Assembly (NCBI RefSeq): GCF_016219575.1
Contig: NZ_JACRMG010000019.1
Span: forward strand, 1 to 64,000
DNA: 64,000 nt
Source: Bradyrhizobium sp.
Lineage (GTDB): Bacteria; Pseudomonadota; Alphaproteobacteria; Rhizobiales; Xanthobacteraceae
Reading direction: 5' to 3'
Every line of letters starts with the position of its first letter. Positions within the stretch are counted from its first letter, which is position 1. The position numbers and the translations under genes were made by a program. This document shows, one piece after another, positions 27,401 through 34,720 of the stretch. The notes below the pieces were generated by a model. That model saw only the letters and a list, made by a program, of their open reading frames with translations, ran no database searches and was not told the origin of the DNA.

Positions 27401-29818
27401 ACGGCGGCCGGCAGCTCCACCGCCGAGACCGTCACCGCCGGCGCCCGCGCGGCGCAGGATGCTCTCATCAACGCATCCGAGCGTGCAGCCGAGCACGTGC
27501 AGACGCTCGCCGCAGACATGCAGCGCGCACTGACGACGGCCGGCAACGCCACCGCGGAATCCGTCACCGCCGGTGCCCGCGAGGCACAGAACACCCTGGT
27601 CAATGCCTCGGCGGAAGCAGCCAAGCACGTCAAGTCGCTTGCGGCGGACGTCGAGCGCACGCTCACCGCCGTCGGCAGCGACACCGCAGCCGCGCTCCTC
27701 GGCAATGCCCGCGAGGCGCAGGGACTGTTTGCTTCGACTTCGGCCGAGCACGCCGGCAACATCCGGTCGATCTCCGCCGAGATCGAGCGCTCGCTCGCGG
27801 CCGTTGCCGCCAACTCCAGCGACACCATCCAGAGCGCGGCCAGCACCGCCCAGGGCGCGATCCAGGCCAGCGCCGCCAACGCGCAGAACGTGCTGGTCGC
27901 GGCGTCGAACGAAATCGCCGCCAAGATCAAGTCGACCTCCGCGGACGTCGAGCGCTCGGTGCTCGCCGCCTCCTCGGGCTTCGGCTCGACCATGACCGGC
28001 AAGACCGACGAGATCGTCACCTATGTGACGCAGACCTCGGACCGCCTGTCGCAGATGATCGACAGCCGCCGCGGCGCGCTGGTCGAGGCGCTCACCGCCA
28101 GGACGCACCAGCTCTCGACCGAGATCGACCGCGTCACCGCGGACTCGCTGAAAGCGATCGAGACCCGCGGCCAGGCGTTCTCGCAGAACATGAGCGCGCA
28201 CGGCTCCGACGTAGCCCGCTCGATCACCTCGGCCGGCGAGCTCGCCACCGGCGCCGTCGGCAAGTCGCTGAAGGAGCTGGAGCAGGCCTCGCGTGCGGCG
28301 ATCGACCAGTCGCGCCAGGTCTCGATTGCGGCCGTCACCGAGATGCAGGAGACCAGCAAGATCCTGCGCACCGACACGGTCGCGCTGTTCGAGCGGCTGC
28401 GCGAGGGCAACATCCTGCTGCAGGAAGTGCTCACCGGCGCCCAGGACAACCTCAACTCGCTGGAGCGCGCGCTGGTCACCCGCGTGGCCGACTTCGTCTC
28501 CGCGATGAACGACGTCACCACGCGCAACGGCGTGGCGACGCAGACGCTGGAAGACCAGCTCTCGGTGTTCAACGACAAGACCGCCAAGGCGCTGGCCGAC
28601 CTCAACTCGCTGTCGAGCCAGTTCGACAGCCACGGCAGGGCCCTGGTGGAAGCGGCCGCCGTCGTCGAGCAGGCCAACCGCTCGACCTCCACCTCGGTCG
28701 CCGAACGCAAGTCGACGCTGGAATCGCTGGTCACCACCATCGACCTGCGCACCGCCGACCTCGACCAGCGGCTGTCGCGCTTCACGAGCCTGCTCGATGA
28801 ATCGCTCGCCGCCGCGGAAGAGCGCGCCCGCGATATCGCGCGCGTGGTGGCGGAAACCGCCGGCGCAGGTTCGGCGGCGATCAGCCGCCAGTTCGAGGCG
28901 GTGCGTGCCGCCGCCGAGAACGAGCGCCAGCATACGCTCGATGCCATGAGCGAGCTCTATCAGCAGAGCGCGCACGAGACCGACGCCATGTTCAAGGAGT
29001 CGACCGAGAAGTTCTCGACGATGGTAACCGCGATGAAGCAGATGGCCGCCGAGATGCACAACGAGCTCGAGGCCACCCGCAACGAGCTGCGCCGCGGCGT
29101 GCTGGAAATGCCGCAGGAGGCCGCCGAGAGCACCGCGCAGATGCGCAAGGTGATCGTCGACCAGATCGAGGCGCTCGCGGAACTGAACCGCATCGTGGCC
29201 CATCACGGCCGCGGCCTCGACGTGGTGACGCAGGGCCGCGCCAGCGTGCGCCAGGACGAGCCCGTGATGGCAACCGCCGCCGTCGGCGGTGGCGGCCGCG
29301 GCAGTGCCTCCACGCTTCCTCCGCCGGATCTCGGCATGCAGCAGACAGCGCGCCGCACCGAGGCGCCGCCGGTCTCGCCCGCCAACGCCGAAGGCGGTGA
29401 CGGCTGGCTTTCCGGCCTGCTGAGCCGCACCGATGGCGGCGGCCAGCAGCAGCCGCAGCGCGGCCGCACGCAAGGTCCGGCCAATCCGCTGGAGTCGCTG
29501 TCGCTCGACATCGGCCGGCTGATGGACCGCAACCTCGCCGCCGAGATGTGGGACCGCTACCAGCGCGGCGAGAGCAAGGCGTTCTCCAAGCGCCTGTACA
29601 CGCCGGCCGGCCAGAAGGCGTTCGACGAGGTCGCCCGCAAGTACCGCGCCGACCGCGGCTTCAAGCAGACGGTCGACCGCTACATCGCCGAGTTCGAGCG
29701 GCTGCTCGACGAAGTCGCCCGCGACGAGCGCGGCCCGCAGGCGCTGCGCGCCCACCTCACTTCGGAGACCGGCCTGGTCTATACCCTGCTCGCCCACGCC
29801 GCGGGCCGGCTGGGGTAA
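24428..29818 (+). CDS. giant membrane-anchored coiled-coil protein, GPR/RgsE-like polar growth ring component
   Basis: 1796 residues. Order: a Pro-rich cytoplasmic N-terminus (1-105), two transmembrane helices (about 111-135 and 145-171), about 1400 residues of nearly continuous alpha helix and a conserved C-terminal domain (from about 1680; LSLDIGRLMDRNLAAEMWDR, KRLYTPAGQKAFDEV). Residues about 786-1181 are nine tandem 44-residue (4 x 11) units, exact 132-base period from 26783 to 27970. Architecture matches Agrobacterium GPR and Sinorhizobium RgsE, apolipoprotein-like proteins that ring the growing pole and are needed for polar growth. ATG 24428 (MANTPKKAKD) is preferred over the frame's earlier start at 24311. 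It ends at a strong terminator. Confidence 0.85.
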   Translation: MANTPKKAKDPTEVALSAIQEALNISEPNPVTSRSAQPTDLDMPPPPPAMSAAAPSYSEPDFEPRASAADRPMFDPIEEPRTSRRAANDDRETIGQLLQSLQKGRPARNVYTLATIFAGIWIAGCALLTVSFLGSLQAAIGQSGGVLVLGGLAALFFAPVLLFYFLASLAWRGQEMRMIAQAMAQVAIRFSEPEGAASDSMVTVGQAIRREVAAMGDGIERAIARAGELETLVANEVAALERAYSDNEVRIRALLQDIAHQRDNLVGQAEQVRSAISGVQIDLRHDIALISDAIASRVDEVAKSITGALEERGAHITSALSHAGDNMILALGERGGDLLDRLEEASAETTRAVLDASERLTTSLNFKTGHVHDEFVDLSDRVHEMLNERIDRITAEFEQRSSTIVDGISDRTEQVHDSLKNSSDSLLLELELRSGDLVNKIDEAGNKLATRILTSGDKASDALDVTVNSLVAKVVSQTETAHDTLSLQMSAFDDLVKNQGAELAEKFARDSGTLGALITRHISEFDRTVKTFGGDIVERLGQRTAEISDNLKTYVDNFDTRLTSNGGEITASLDQRLLQFETTLGNRVATLDTSLDGKIKSFDESIDSRLKSLEVNFDSRAKSVTETIDGRLASLATTLTDGAAQTIHSIDSRLSHLSSSLTQGTLQAVQAVDQRISAVTDTINGRSAHLTDTISARFQEIHQGIETRVGLIATDIDTRVAQFEDLLGSRVEAVAGRIESSGRQASDDLMSRAEMLSSGIKSHVEDAERSLTNLVVNTSETIQTGARAAQQALLGVSSDVGAQLKLTSSEVEAALTAVGTAAAGSILTSAREAQSTLVSSSSEAASQIKSLAADVERTLSAAGSATAASVLSGAREAQSTLVNASTEAANQVKALSADVQRTLSMAGTSTAEAITTGAREAQNTLVSASADAASQVKSLSADVQRSLSMAGASTAEAITAGAREAQNTLVTASTAAAEQVKSLSADVQRTLTAAGSSTAETVTAGARAAQDALINASERAAEHVQTLAADMQRALTTAGNATAESVTAGAREAQNTLVNASAEAAKHVKSLAADVERTLTAVGSDTAAALLGNAREAQGLFASTSAEHAGNIRSISAEIERSLAAVAANSSDTIQSAASTAQGAIQASAANAQNVLVAASNEIAAKIKSTSADVERSVLAASSGFGSTMTGKTDEIVTYVTQTSDRLSQMIDSRRGALVEALTARTHQLSTEIDRVTADSLKAIETRGQAFSQNMSAHGSDVARSITSAGELATGAVGKSLKELEQASRAAIDQSRQVSIAAVTEMQETSKILRTDTVALFERLREGNILLQEVLTGAQDNLNSLERALVTRVADFVSAMNDVTTRNGVATQTLEDQLSVFNDKTAKALADLNSLSSQFDSHGRALVEAAAVVEQANRSTSTSVAERKSTLESLVTTIDLRTADLDQRLSRFTSLLDESLAAAEERARDIARVVAETAGAGSAAISRQFEAVRAAAENERQHTLDAMSELYQQSAHETDAMFKESTEKFSTMVTAMKQMAAEMHNELEATRNELRRGVLEMPQEAAESTAQMRKVIVDQIEALAELNRIVAHHGRGLDVVTQGRASVRQDEPVMATAAVGGGGRGSASTLPPPDLGMQQTARRTEAPPVSPANAEGGDGWLSGLLSRTDGGGQQQPQRGRTQGPANPLESLSLDIGRLMDRNLAAEMWDRYQRGESKAFSKRLYTPAGQKAFDEVARKYRADRGFKQTVDRYIAEFERLLDEVARDERGPQALRAHLTSETGLVYTLLAHAAGRLG
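26783..27970 (+). repeat. nine tandem 132-bp repeats within the growth-ring gene
   Basis: Unit starts at 26783, 26915, 27047, 27179, 27311, 27443, 27575, 27707 and 27839; each spacing is exactly 132 bases. The consensus at the protein level is GAREAQNTLV-x-AS-x-EAA-x-x-VKSL-A-DV-R-L. The middle units are the most alike in DNA, which suggests recent duplication or gene conversion. No frame breaks. Confidence 0.92.
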
Positions 29819-29840
29819 GGCGAACGACCAATACCGAATG

Positions 29841-29874
29841 AAAAACGGAGGCCTCGCGGCCTCCGTTTTTTTTT
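29841..29874 (+). terminator. rho-independent terminator after the growth-ring gene
   Basis: Stem ACGGAGGCC/GGCCTCCGT with loop TCGC, flanked by five A before and nine T after. It ends 22 bases downstream of the stop codon region and is one of the strongest terminators in the window. Confidence 0.93.
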
Positions 29875-29879
29875 GCGCG

Positions 29880-30215
29880 CAGCTTGCATCGGCGTCATTG
29901 TAAGGAGCGACAACGACGACCCGTCTAGGCTTGCTGGCAAGCTACGCCGGGTTCAAGTCCGCTGAAGCGCCCTCAGCGCGAAGGCGGAGGCAATCCACGC
30001 CTCCGCTCGCGGCGACATGGATTGCTTCGCTTCGCTCGCAATGACGATGGAGCCACAACCAAGGACCTCATCCTGAGGAGCCGCGAAGCGGCGTCTCGGA
30101 GGATGGGCCGCGGGTGAGTTCGTAGGATGGGTTGAGCGCAAGCGAAACCCATCAACGGCACGGCGAGAACGATGGGTTTCGCGAAGAGGCTCAACCCATC
30201 CTACGGCAACGTTGC
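29880..30215. repeat. cluster of palindromic intergenic repeats
   Basis: No coding frame is convincing. Visible units are GCTTGC-TG-GCAAGC at 29929-29942; an ATTGCTTCGCTTCGCTCGCAAT element at about 30021-30042; an imperfect hairpin CATCCTGAGGAGCCGC/GCGGCGTCTCGGAGGATG at 30066-30107; and a large near-perfect palindrome at 30121-30205. The last three resemble repeats dispersed in Bradyrhizobium genomes (recollection, not a search). Confidence 0.75.
30121..30205. repeat. 85-bp cruciform-forming inverted repeat
   Basis: Outer arms CGTAGGATGGGTTGAGC (30121-30137) and GCTCAACCCATCCTACG (30189-30205) are perfect over 17 bases. Inner arms GCGAAACCCATC (30142-30153) and GATGGGTTTCGC (30171-30182) are perfect over 12. 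The two nested pairs could fold as one long arm in RNA or DNA. Confidence 0.9.
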
Positions 30216-30242
30216 AAAACAAAAGCCCCGCGGTGGCGGGGC
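30216..30242 (-). terminator. terminator of the 30287 gene
   Basis: On the minus strand GCCCCGC-CACC-GCGGGGC followed by TTTTGTTTT, 45 bases beyond the stop codon. Confidence 0.88.
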
Positions 30243-30286
30243 TTCGTCGTGCTTGGAAATGCCGTCGTCGGCAATCGACGCCGCGG

Positions 30287-30721
30287 TCAATAACACCGCA
30301 TCACGTTGACCGTCTGCTCGCCGCTGCGGCCGGGCACCGTCACCACTTCGGTCGAACAACTCGACACATAGGGCCGGTCCGCCGGTGCGACCATCGGCGG
30401 GAAGCGATGCACCGAGTCCCACGGCACGTCCTGCTTGTAGGTGTAGTTGTAATTGATGTCGGTCGGCAGCGGCAGCGACGAAGCCGCCAGCGGCTCGCCA
30501 TAGGGCGCGCCGCCATAGTAGTAGCCGCCTGCCGGCCAGAGGCCGCCGGCGAAGCCGCGGCGATGATGATGGGCGAACGGTTTTGCGCCGAGCGGGACAC
30601 CGGGCGTCACGAAGGGCACGGCAGCCGGTGCGCCCTTGCCCTTGGCGAACGTCTCGCCCGCTGAAAGCGCGAGCGCAGCGGCGCTCAGCGAGGCAACAAT
30701 TCCGAACATTTTGAGCGTCAT
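30287..30721 (-). CDS. hypothetical secreted protein
   Basis: 144 residues. Signal peptide MFGIVASLSAAALALSAGET then FAKG. The mature part is rich in Gly, Pro, His and Tyr (KPFAHHHRRGFAGG, AGGYYYGGAPYGEP) and has two Cys near the C-terminus (VSSCSTEVVTVPG, NVMRCY) that may pair. No family recognised; the pattern is that of small periplasmic proteins common in Bradyrhizobium. Start ATG 30721 is chosen; 30733 is four codons longer. Own terminator. Confidence 0.72.
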   Translation of the reverse strand: MTLKMFGIVASLSAAALALSAGETFAKGKGAPAAVPFVTPGVPLGAKPFAHHHRRGFAGGLWPAGGYYYGGAPYGEPLAASSLPLPTDINYNYTYKQDVPWDSVHRFPPMVAPADRPYVSSCSTEVVTVPGRSGEQTVNVMRCY

Positions 30722-30877
30722 GGCACGCACCAACTCGTTGACTCTACAATACTTGTCGCACGCTAGGCCGCAGCCTTCGCAGCCGCAAATCTATCCTTAA
30801 TGTTCGGTTAAGGGGTAATATTAATAGGGGGCGATTTGCCGCTATCTGGAACCGCGGCAGTGTTGGATGGCACAAAC

Positions 30878-30905
30878 GAAAAGCCCCGGCGAACCGGGGC
30901 TTTTC
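30878..30905 (-). terminator. terminator of the csbD-like gene
   Basis: AAAAGCCCCGG-CGAA-CCGGGGCTTTT, 12 bases past the CsbD-like stop on the minus strand. The symmetric A and T flanks would let it work in both directions. Confidence 0.9.
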
Positions 30906-30918
30906 TTCGGCGGAACGG

Positions 30919-31122
30919 TCACCATTTCTGGCGGCCGAACCAGGCGTTCACTTCCTTCTGCGCCTGGTCCTTGGCGTAGCCGTAGCGCTGCTGCAGGCGG
31001 CCTTCGAGCTGTTCCTGCTTGCCGTCGATGACATCGAGATCGTCATCGGTCAGCTTGCCCCACTGCTCCTTGACCTTGCCCTTGACCTGCTTCCAGTTTC
31101 CCTCGACGCGGTTCCAGTCCAT
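30919..31122 (-). CDS. CsbD-like stress protein
   Basis: 67 residues of the CsbD family (stress-induced small hydrophilic proteins, function unknown): MDWNRVEGNWKQVKGKVKEQ followed by WGKLTDDDLDVIDGK and the tail EVNAWFGRQKW. ATG 31122 is preceded by GGGAGAG at good spacing; the frame's upstream start (31155) is not conserved. It sits among other stress genes (Hsp20, DUF892). Confidence 0.93.
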   Translation of the reverse strand: MDWNRVEGNWKQVKGKVKEQWGKLTDDDLDVIDGKQEQLEGRLQQRYGYAKDQAQKEVNAWFGRQKW

Positions 31123-31199
31123 TGCTGCTCTCCCTGTTGAGATCAGCAGGTGCAACCGGCGAAGCGAGGCAACGTTCCACCGCGGTCAATCGGCCGCAG

Positions 31200-31520
31200 T
31201 CACGCCGCCATCGCAATTCGCGAAATGGACTTCAGGCGATTTGGCCGGCCGCCAGGCGGTCCGTGCGGCGGGCCGCCGTCGAGCGCAGCGAGTGCGTCGA
31301 GCACCTCGTCCACGGTCACGATGCGCTTCGATCCCGGGATCTCGCGCAGCGCCGGATTGGACATCACGGCGGCGGCGTCGGACGCCCACGACGCCAGGAT
31401 GGCACGCTTCTCCGAAATCGAGAGCCTGGCGTCCGCCACCACGTCGCGCGGATGGTCGTAGACGGAAGCAGGATGCAGGATGGCATTCAAATCAACCACA
31501 TTGTCGGCATGATCGATCAT
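31200..31520 (-). CDS. conserved hypothetical protein near hsp20
   Basis: 106 residues starting MIDHADNVVDLNAILHPASV, with GGGGAAG 5 bases upstream, which fixes the start at 31520. The segment LSISEKRAILASWASDAAAV is helical and looks conserved; the C-terminus is Gly/Pro-rich then basic. I recall similar small proteins beside stress genes in Bradyrhizobium but know no function. Same strand as hsp20, 98 bases downstream of it, so it may be co-transcribed. Confidence 0.65.
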   Translation of the reverse strand: MIDHADNVVDLNAILHPASVYDHPRDVVADARLSISEKRAILASWASDAAAVMSNPALREIPGSKRIVTVDEVLDALAALDGGPPHGPPGGRPNRLKSISRIAMAA

Positions 31521-31618
31521 CGGTCTTCCCCGTATCTTGATGAACAAGCATTGCCCTTCCCGCCCGCGACAGGCGGGCGGGAAGCTGCAGGCGTTGAGGC
31601 GGAAACCGCTTCATGCGG

Positions 31619-32074
31619 TTACGCCGCCTTCGCCTCGATCTGCTGGACTTTGCCGGCAGGCGCTCCTCCGATCGGAATGCGCCGCGGCTTCATCGCCTCC
31701 GGCACTTCCCTGACCAGTTCGATCTTCAGCAAGCCGTTGTCGAAGGCCGCGTTCTTCACCTGCACATAGTCGGCGAGATTGAACTGGCGCCTGAACGGAC
31801 GCGCCGAGATGCCGCGATAGATGTATTCACGCTCGGCCTTGTCATTCTTGCCGCCTTCGATGGTGACGACGTTTTGCTCGGCAGTGACCGAAATCTCGTC
31901 GGGCGCAAAGCCTGCGACCGCGAGCGCGATCTGGTAGCGGTCTTCCGCAAGCCGTTCGATGTTGTAGGGGGGATAGTTGTCCTCGCCGGCCCGCTGGGCG
32001 GTCTCGACGAGGTCGAACAGGCGGTCGAAGCCGATGGTCGAACGCCAGAAGGGAGCAAAGTCGTAGTTGCGCAT
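31619..32074 (-). CDS. Hsp20/alpha-crystallin small heat shock protein
   Basis: 151 residues. N-terminus MRNYDFAPFWRSTIGFDRLF, then the alpha-crystallin domain (about 35-130; YNIERLAEDRYQIALAVAGF, VVTIEGGK, FNLADYVQVKNAAFDNGLL), and the C-terminal I-x-I motif in RRIPIGG needed for oligomer assembly. The ATG at 32074 has GGAGGA 7 bases upstream, and that Shine-Dalgarno is buried in a ROSE-type RNA thermometer, so translation is expected to rise with temperature. A heat-shock-type promoter lies about 110 bases upstream. Confidence 0.95.
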   Translation of the reverse strand: MRNYDFAPFWRSTIGFDRLFDLVETAQRAGEDNYPPYNIERLAEDRYQIALAVAGFAPDEISVTAEQNVVTIEGGKNDKAEREYIYRGISARPFRRQFNLADYVQVKNAAFDNGLLKIELVREVPEAMKPRRIPIGGAPAGKVQQIEAKAA

Positions 32075-32180
32075 AGCCAAATCCTCCACGGAGCAAGTTG
32101 GTTACGAGCGGCACCGGACACGACCGGTGCCCGTCTCACGGCCGGACCCATCAGGCGTCCGGCGCCACCTCGGCGGTGGC
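32075..32180 (-). promoter_or_regulatory. ROSE-type RNA thermometer in the hsp20 5' leader
   Basis: Next to the start codon the leader reads TTGCTCC-GT-GGAGGA (32096 to 32082), the hallmark of ROSE elements in which a UUGCU segment pairs with the Shine-Dalgarno GGAGGA. Further upstream a strong hairpin GGCACCGG/CCGGTGCC occupies 32110-32131, as the 5' stems of ROSE leaders do. The total leader of about 100 bases from the predicted start site fits. ROSE was first described for Bradyrhizobium small heat shock genes. Confidence 0.82.
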
Positions 32181-32186
32181 GAAGAA

Positions 32187-32218
32187 AAATCTGGAAAAGC
32201 CGGTTTTGGTTTCAAGGG
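32187..32218 (-). promoter_or_regulatory. putative RpoH (sigma-32) promoter of hsp20
   Basis: Minus strand CCCTTGAAA (32218-32210) matches the alphaproteobacterial RpoH -35 box; CCAGATTT (32194-32187) about 15 bases further is a fair -10. The predicted start near 32180 gives a leader of about 105 bases. Confidence 0.55.
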
Positions 32219-32443
32219 GTGATCGAAAAATTTTTTGCTTTTCCCGGACCCTTCGTTGCGCCGCAGCATGACAATGGTTTGCCGATAGCAGCCAGACGGA
32301 GGGTCCAATTCCAACGGCGCGACTGCCTGCGCGCCGGTTGCAATGACAGCTCAGCATTACACGGGACTTTCTTTTCCTGATTCTGGAACGAGCAGTTCCG
32401 GCGGCTGTTCTAGCTGCGTAATCACCCCGAACCGGAGGCCGCA

Positions 32444-32950
32444 ATGGCAAAAGAAAAAGAACTGAAAGACCTGTTTCTCGACACGCTGAAGGACATCTAC
32501 TTCGCCGAAAAGAAGATCCTGTCGTCGTTGCCCAAGATGGCCAAGGCCGCCCAGTCCGCCAGGCTTCGCGCCGCGCTCGAAAAGCATCAGGTCGAGACCG
32601 AGGGCCAGATCGACCGTCTCGAACAGGTGTTCGCCTCTATCGACGAAAGCCCGAAGGGCAAGACGTGCGATGCCATTATGGGAATCCTCGAAGAGGGCAA
32701 GGAAGTCATGTCGGAATACAAGGGGATGCCGGCACTCGACGCCGGGCTGCTCGCCGCGGCGCAGGCCGTCGAGCACTACGAGATTTCGCGCTATGGCACG
32801 TTGAAGTGCTGGGCCGACGAACTGGGTTACAGGGATGCCGTGAAGCTCCTGGATGCGACGCTGAAGGAGGAAAAGAACACCGATTCCACCCTCACGCAAA
32901 TCGCAGAGACCGAAGTCAATCTTCATGCGGAAACTGCGGAAGCAGCCTGA
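32444..32950 (+). CDS. DUF892 ferritin-like protein (YciE/YciF family)
   Basis: 168 residues, all helical, with the DUF892 start KELKDLFLDTLKDIYFAEKK and the repeated E-x-x-H features of ferritin-like di-iron proteins (EKHQVETEGQIDRLEQVF; AVEHYEISRYGTLKCWA; TLKEEKNTDSTLTQIAE). YciF relatives are stress-induced and possibly bind metal. CCGGAGG precedes the ATG. Divergent from hsp20. Confidence 0.93.
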   Translation: MAKEKELKDLFLDTLKDIYFAEKKILSSLPKMAKAAQSARLRAALEKHQVETEGQIDRLEQVFASIDESPKGKTCDAIMGILEEGKEVMSEYKGMPALDAGLLAAAQAVEHYEISRYGTLKCWADELGYRDAVKLLDATLKEEKNTDSTLTQIAETEVNLHAETAEAA

Positions 32951-32960
32951 CCGTCCCCCG

Positions 32961-33036
32961 AAGCGAGGGCCCAAATGAAGCTTGCGCCCTCGCTTCCACA
33001 GCCCGGCGTACTGGATGCCCCGCATGCGCGGGGCAT
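32961..33036. repeat. two inverted repeats between DUF892 and mlaD
   Basis: AAGCGAGGGC/GCCCTCGCTT (32961-32970 with 32986-32995) and ATGCCCCGC-ATGC-GCGGGGCAT (33015-33036). Neither has a T run, so termination would be weak. The second looks like a REP-type element. They separate convergent genes. Confidence 0.65.
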
Positions 33037-33047
33037 GACAGCAGTAC

Positions 33048-33932
33048 CTACTGCGCGCGCCGCGGCGGCTGGGTGCCGGCGGTGGGCGCGGCCCGCGGCG
33101 GCGTCTGCTGTTGCTCCGGCGCGGCGCTGCCGCCGCCGAAAATGACGCGGCTCGGGTTGCGGTCGAAATTGTTCACGGCGCGGCTGATGTCGCCGAGGGT
33201 GCGGCGGCCGTCGGCCATCAGCGCGCCGGAGCGCTTGTCGAAATCTTCGGCGAGATCCTTGATCGCCTTCACCATCGCCGCCAGCTCGCCGCCGGTGGCG
33301 CCGCCGCCGATCGAGTTCAGCCCGAGCATCAGGCTGTCGGCCTTGCCCATCACGCCGTCGACGCGGGCCATCACGTTGTCGATCTTTTCGGAATTGCGCG
33401 CCAGCGCGCCGGTGAAGGTTTCCAGATTATGCAGCGAGTTCTTCACCGACTGCTGGTTGTCGGCGACCAGGCGGTTGACGTTCTGCAGGGTGGCGCGGAT
33501 CGCCTCGGTGACGTCCTGCAATGCGTTGGGGTCGGCCGTCAGCACCGGCACGCCGTCCTCGTCCAGCGGCACCGCGGGTGCCGTTTCCTCGCCGCCCTTG
33601 AGCGAGATCGCGGCGACGCCCGTCAGGCCCTGGAACTCGAGGCCGACCATGGTGTCCTTGCGGATCGGGGCCTTGTTCTCGACCATGGCCAGCGCGACAA
33701 CGCGACGCGGATTGTCGAGCTTCACCGAGATCACTTCCCCTATCCGGATACCGTTGAAATTGACGCTGCCGCCATTGCGCAGGCCTGAGGCCGGACCCTC
33801 GAACACGACTCGCAGCGGGCTCCTCGCTTTGGTGGTGTGCAGGCTCTGGAACCAGAGCACGAAGCCGAACGCAGCCGCGATCACCGCCAGCGTGAAGGCG
33901 CCGATCAGGACGTAGTTCGCCCGGGTTTCCAT
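33048..33932 (-). CDS. mlaD: MlaD-type MCE-domain lipid-transport protein
   Basis: 294 residues, periplasmic and anchored by one N-terminal helix (YVLIGAFTLAVIAAAFGFVL), then an MCE domain (about 38-120; VVFEGPASGLRNGGSVNFNG and IRIGEVISVKLD). A long helical region follows, then a Pro/Gln-rich tail. Binds phospholipid for the Mla transporter that maintains outer-membrane asymmetry. Last gene of mlaE-mlaF-mlaD, 12 bases after mlaF. No mlaC or mlaA gene is in the window. Confidence 0.9.
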   Translation of the reverse strand: METRANYVLIGAFTLAVIAAAFGFVLWFQSLHTTKARSPLRVVFEGPASGLRNGGSVNFNGIRIGEVISVKLDNPRRVVALAMVENKAPIRKDTMVGLEFQGLTGVAAISLKGGEETAPAVPLDEDGVPVLTADPNALQDVTEAIRATLQNVNRLVADNQQSVKNSLHNLETFTGALARNSEKIDNVMARVDGVMGKADSLMLGLNSIGGGATGGELAAMVKAIKDLAEDFDKRSGALMADGRRTLGDISRAVNNFDRNPSRVIFGGGSAAPEQQQTPPRAAPTAGTQPPRRAQ

Positions 33933-33944
33933 CGAATGCTGCTC

Positions 33945-34718
33945 CTAGACCACCACGGCGCGGGCGCGCTTGCCGTTGAAATACTGCTTCAGCCAGGGCT
34001 GTTGCGAGGCCTTCATGTCCGCGATCGATCCTGCAGCAACGATCTTGCCGTTGCCCAGAACCGCGATGCGGTCGCACGCCGTGTAGAGGCTGTCGAGGTC
34101 GTGGGTTACCATGAAAACGGTCAGGCCCAAAGTGCGCTGCAGGGTGCGGACCAGGTCGTCGAAATCGCCGGCGCCGATCGGGTCGAGCCCCGAGGTCGGC
34201 TCGTCGAGGAACACAAGTTCCGGATCGAGCGCCAGCGCACGCGCCAGCGCCACGCGCTTGACCATGCCGCCGGAAAGTTCGGAAGGGTAGCGGTCGGCGA
34301 CTTCGGGCCTGAGGCCAACCATCACGAGCTTCGCCACCATGATCTCGTCGAGCAGCTGCTGCGATACGTCGAGATATTCGCGCACCGGGAACTGGATGTT
34401 CTGCCGCACCGTGAGCGAGGAGAACAGCGCGCCCTGTTGAAACAGGATGCCCCAGCGGCGCTCCACCGCGCGGCGCTGGTTGGCGTCGGCCGCGTCCAGA
34501 TCGACGCCGAACACCTCGATACGGCCTGCGACTTTCGGCACCAGGCCGATGATGGTGCGGGTCAGTACCGATTTGCCCGCGCCGGAAGGGCCGACGAAGC
34601 CGAGGATCTCGCCGCGTTTGACGTCGAGGTTGAGCCCGTCGAGGATCCGCGTGTTGCCGAACTGCACGGTGATGTCGCGGACCCGGATGATGGCATCGGA
34701 TTGGGGTGCGAGTGCCAT
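33945..34718 (-). CDS. mlaF: MlaF-type ABC transporter ATPase
   Basis: 257 residues: Walker A GFVGPSGAGKSVLTR, Q-loop LFQQGALFSS, signature YPSELSGGMVKRVALARAL, Walker B LVFLDEPTSGLDP, and the switch His in MVTHDLDSL. It powers the MlaE permease. The start is ATG 34718 (MALAPQSDAIIRV). The open frame continues upstream to 35804, but that is a shadow of mlaE in another frame. Two bases separate the mlaE stop from this start. Confidence 0.94.
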   Translation of the reverse strand: MALAPQSDAIIRVRDITVQFGNTRILDGLNLDVKRGEILGFVGPSGAGKSVLTRTIIGLVPKVAGRIEVFGVDLDAADANQRRAVERRWGILFQQGALFSSLTVRQNIQFPVREYLDVSQQLLDEIMVAKLVMVGLRPEVADRYPSELSGGMVKRVALARALALDPELVFLDEPTSGLDPIGAGDFDDLVRTLQRTLGLTVFMVTHDLDSLYTACDRIAVLGNGKIVAAGSIADMKASQQPWLKQYFNGKRARAVVV

Positions 34719-34720
34719 CG

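Larger units (their letters stand above)
32075..32443. other. hsp20-DUF892 divergent intergenic region
   Basis: 369 bases holding the ROSE leader and RpoH-like promoter on the minus strand (32075-32218). The remaining 225 bases, with an AT-rich patch at about 32224-32246, must contain the promoter of the plus-strand DUF892 gene. No frame here looks coding. Confidence 0.7.

Noticed and set aside
26783..27970. Regular 132-base repeats as a CRISPR array
   Set aside because: No spacer/repeat alternation, the units are longer than CRISPR repeats, stay in frame and encode amphipathic helix; no cas genes nearby.
29941..29965. GGTTCAAGTCC resembling a tRNA T-loop
   Set aside because: Flanking bases do not form a T stem, and no acceptor, D or anticodon arm is visible around it.
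32961..33036. Terminator for the DUF892 gene
   Set aside because: Good inverted repeats but no T run; listed as repeats instead.
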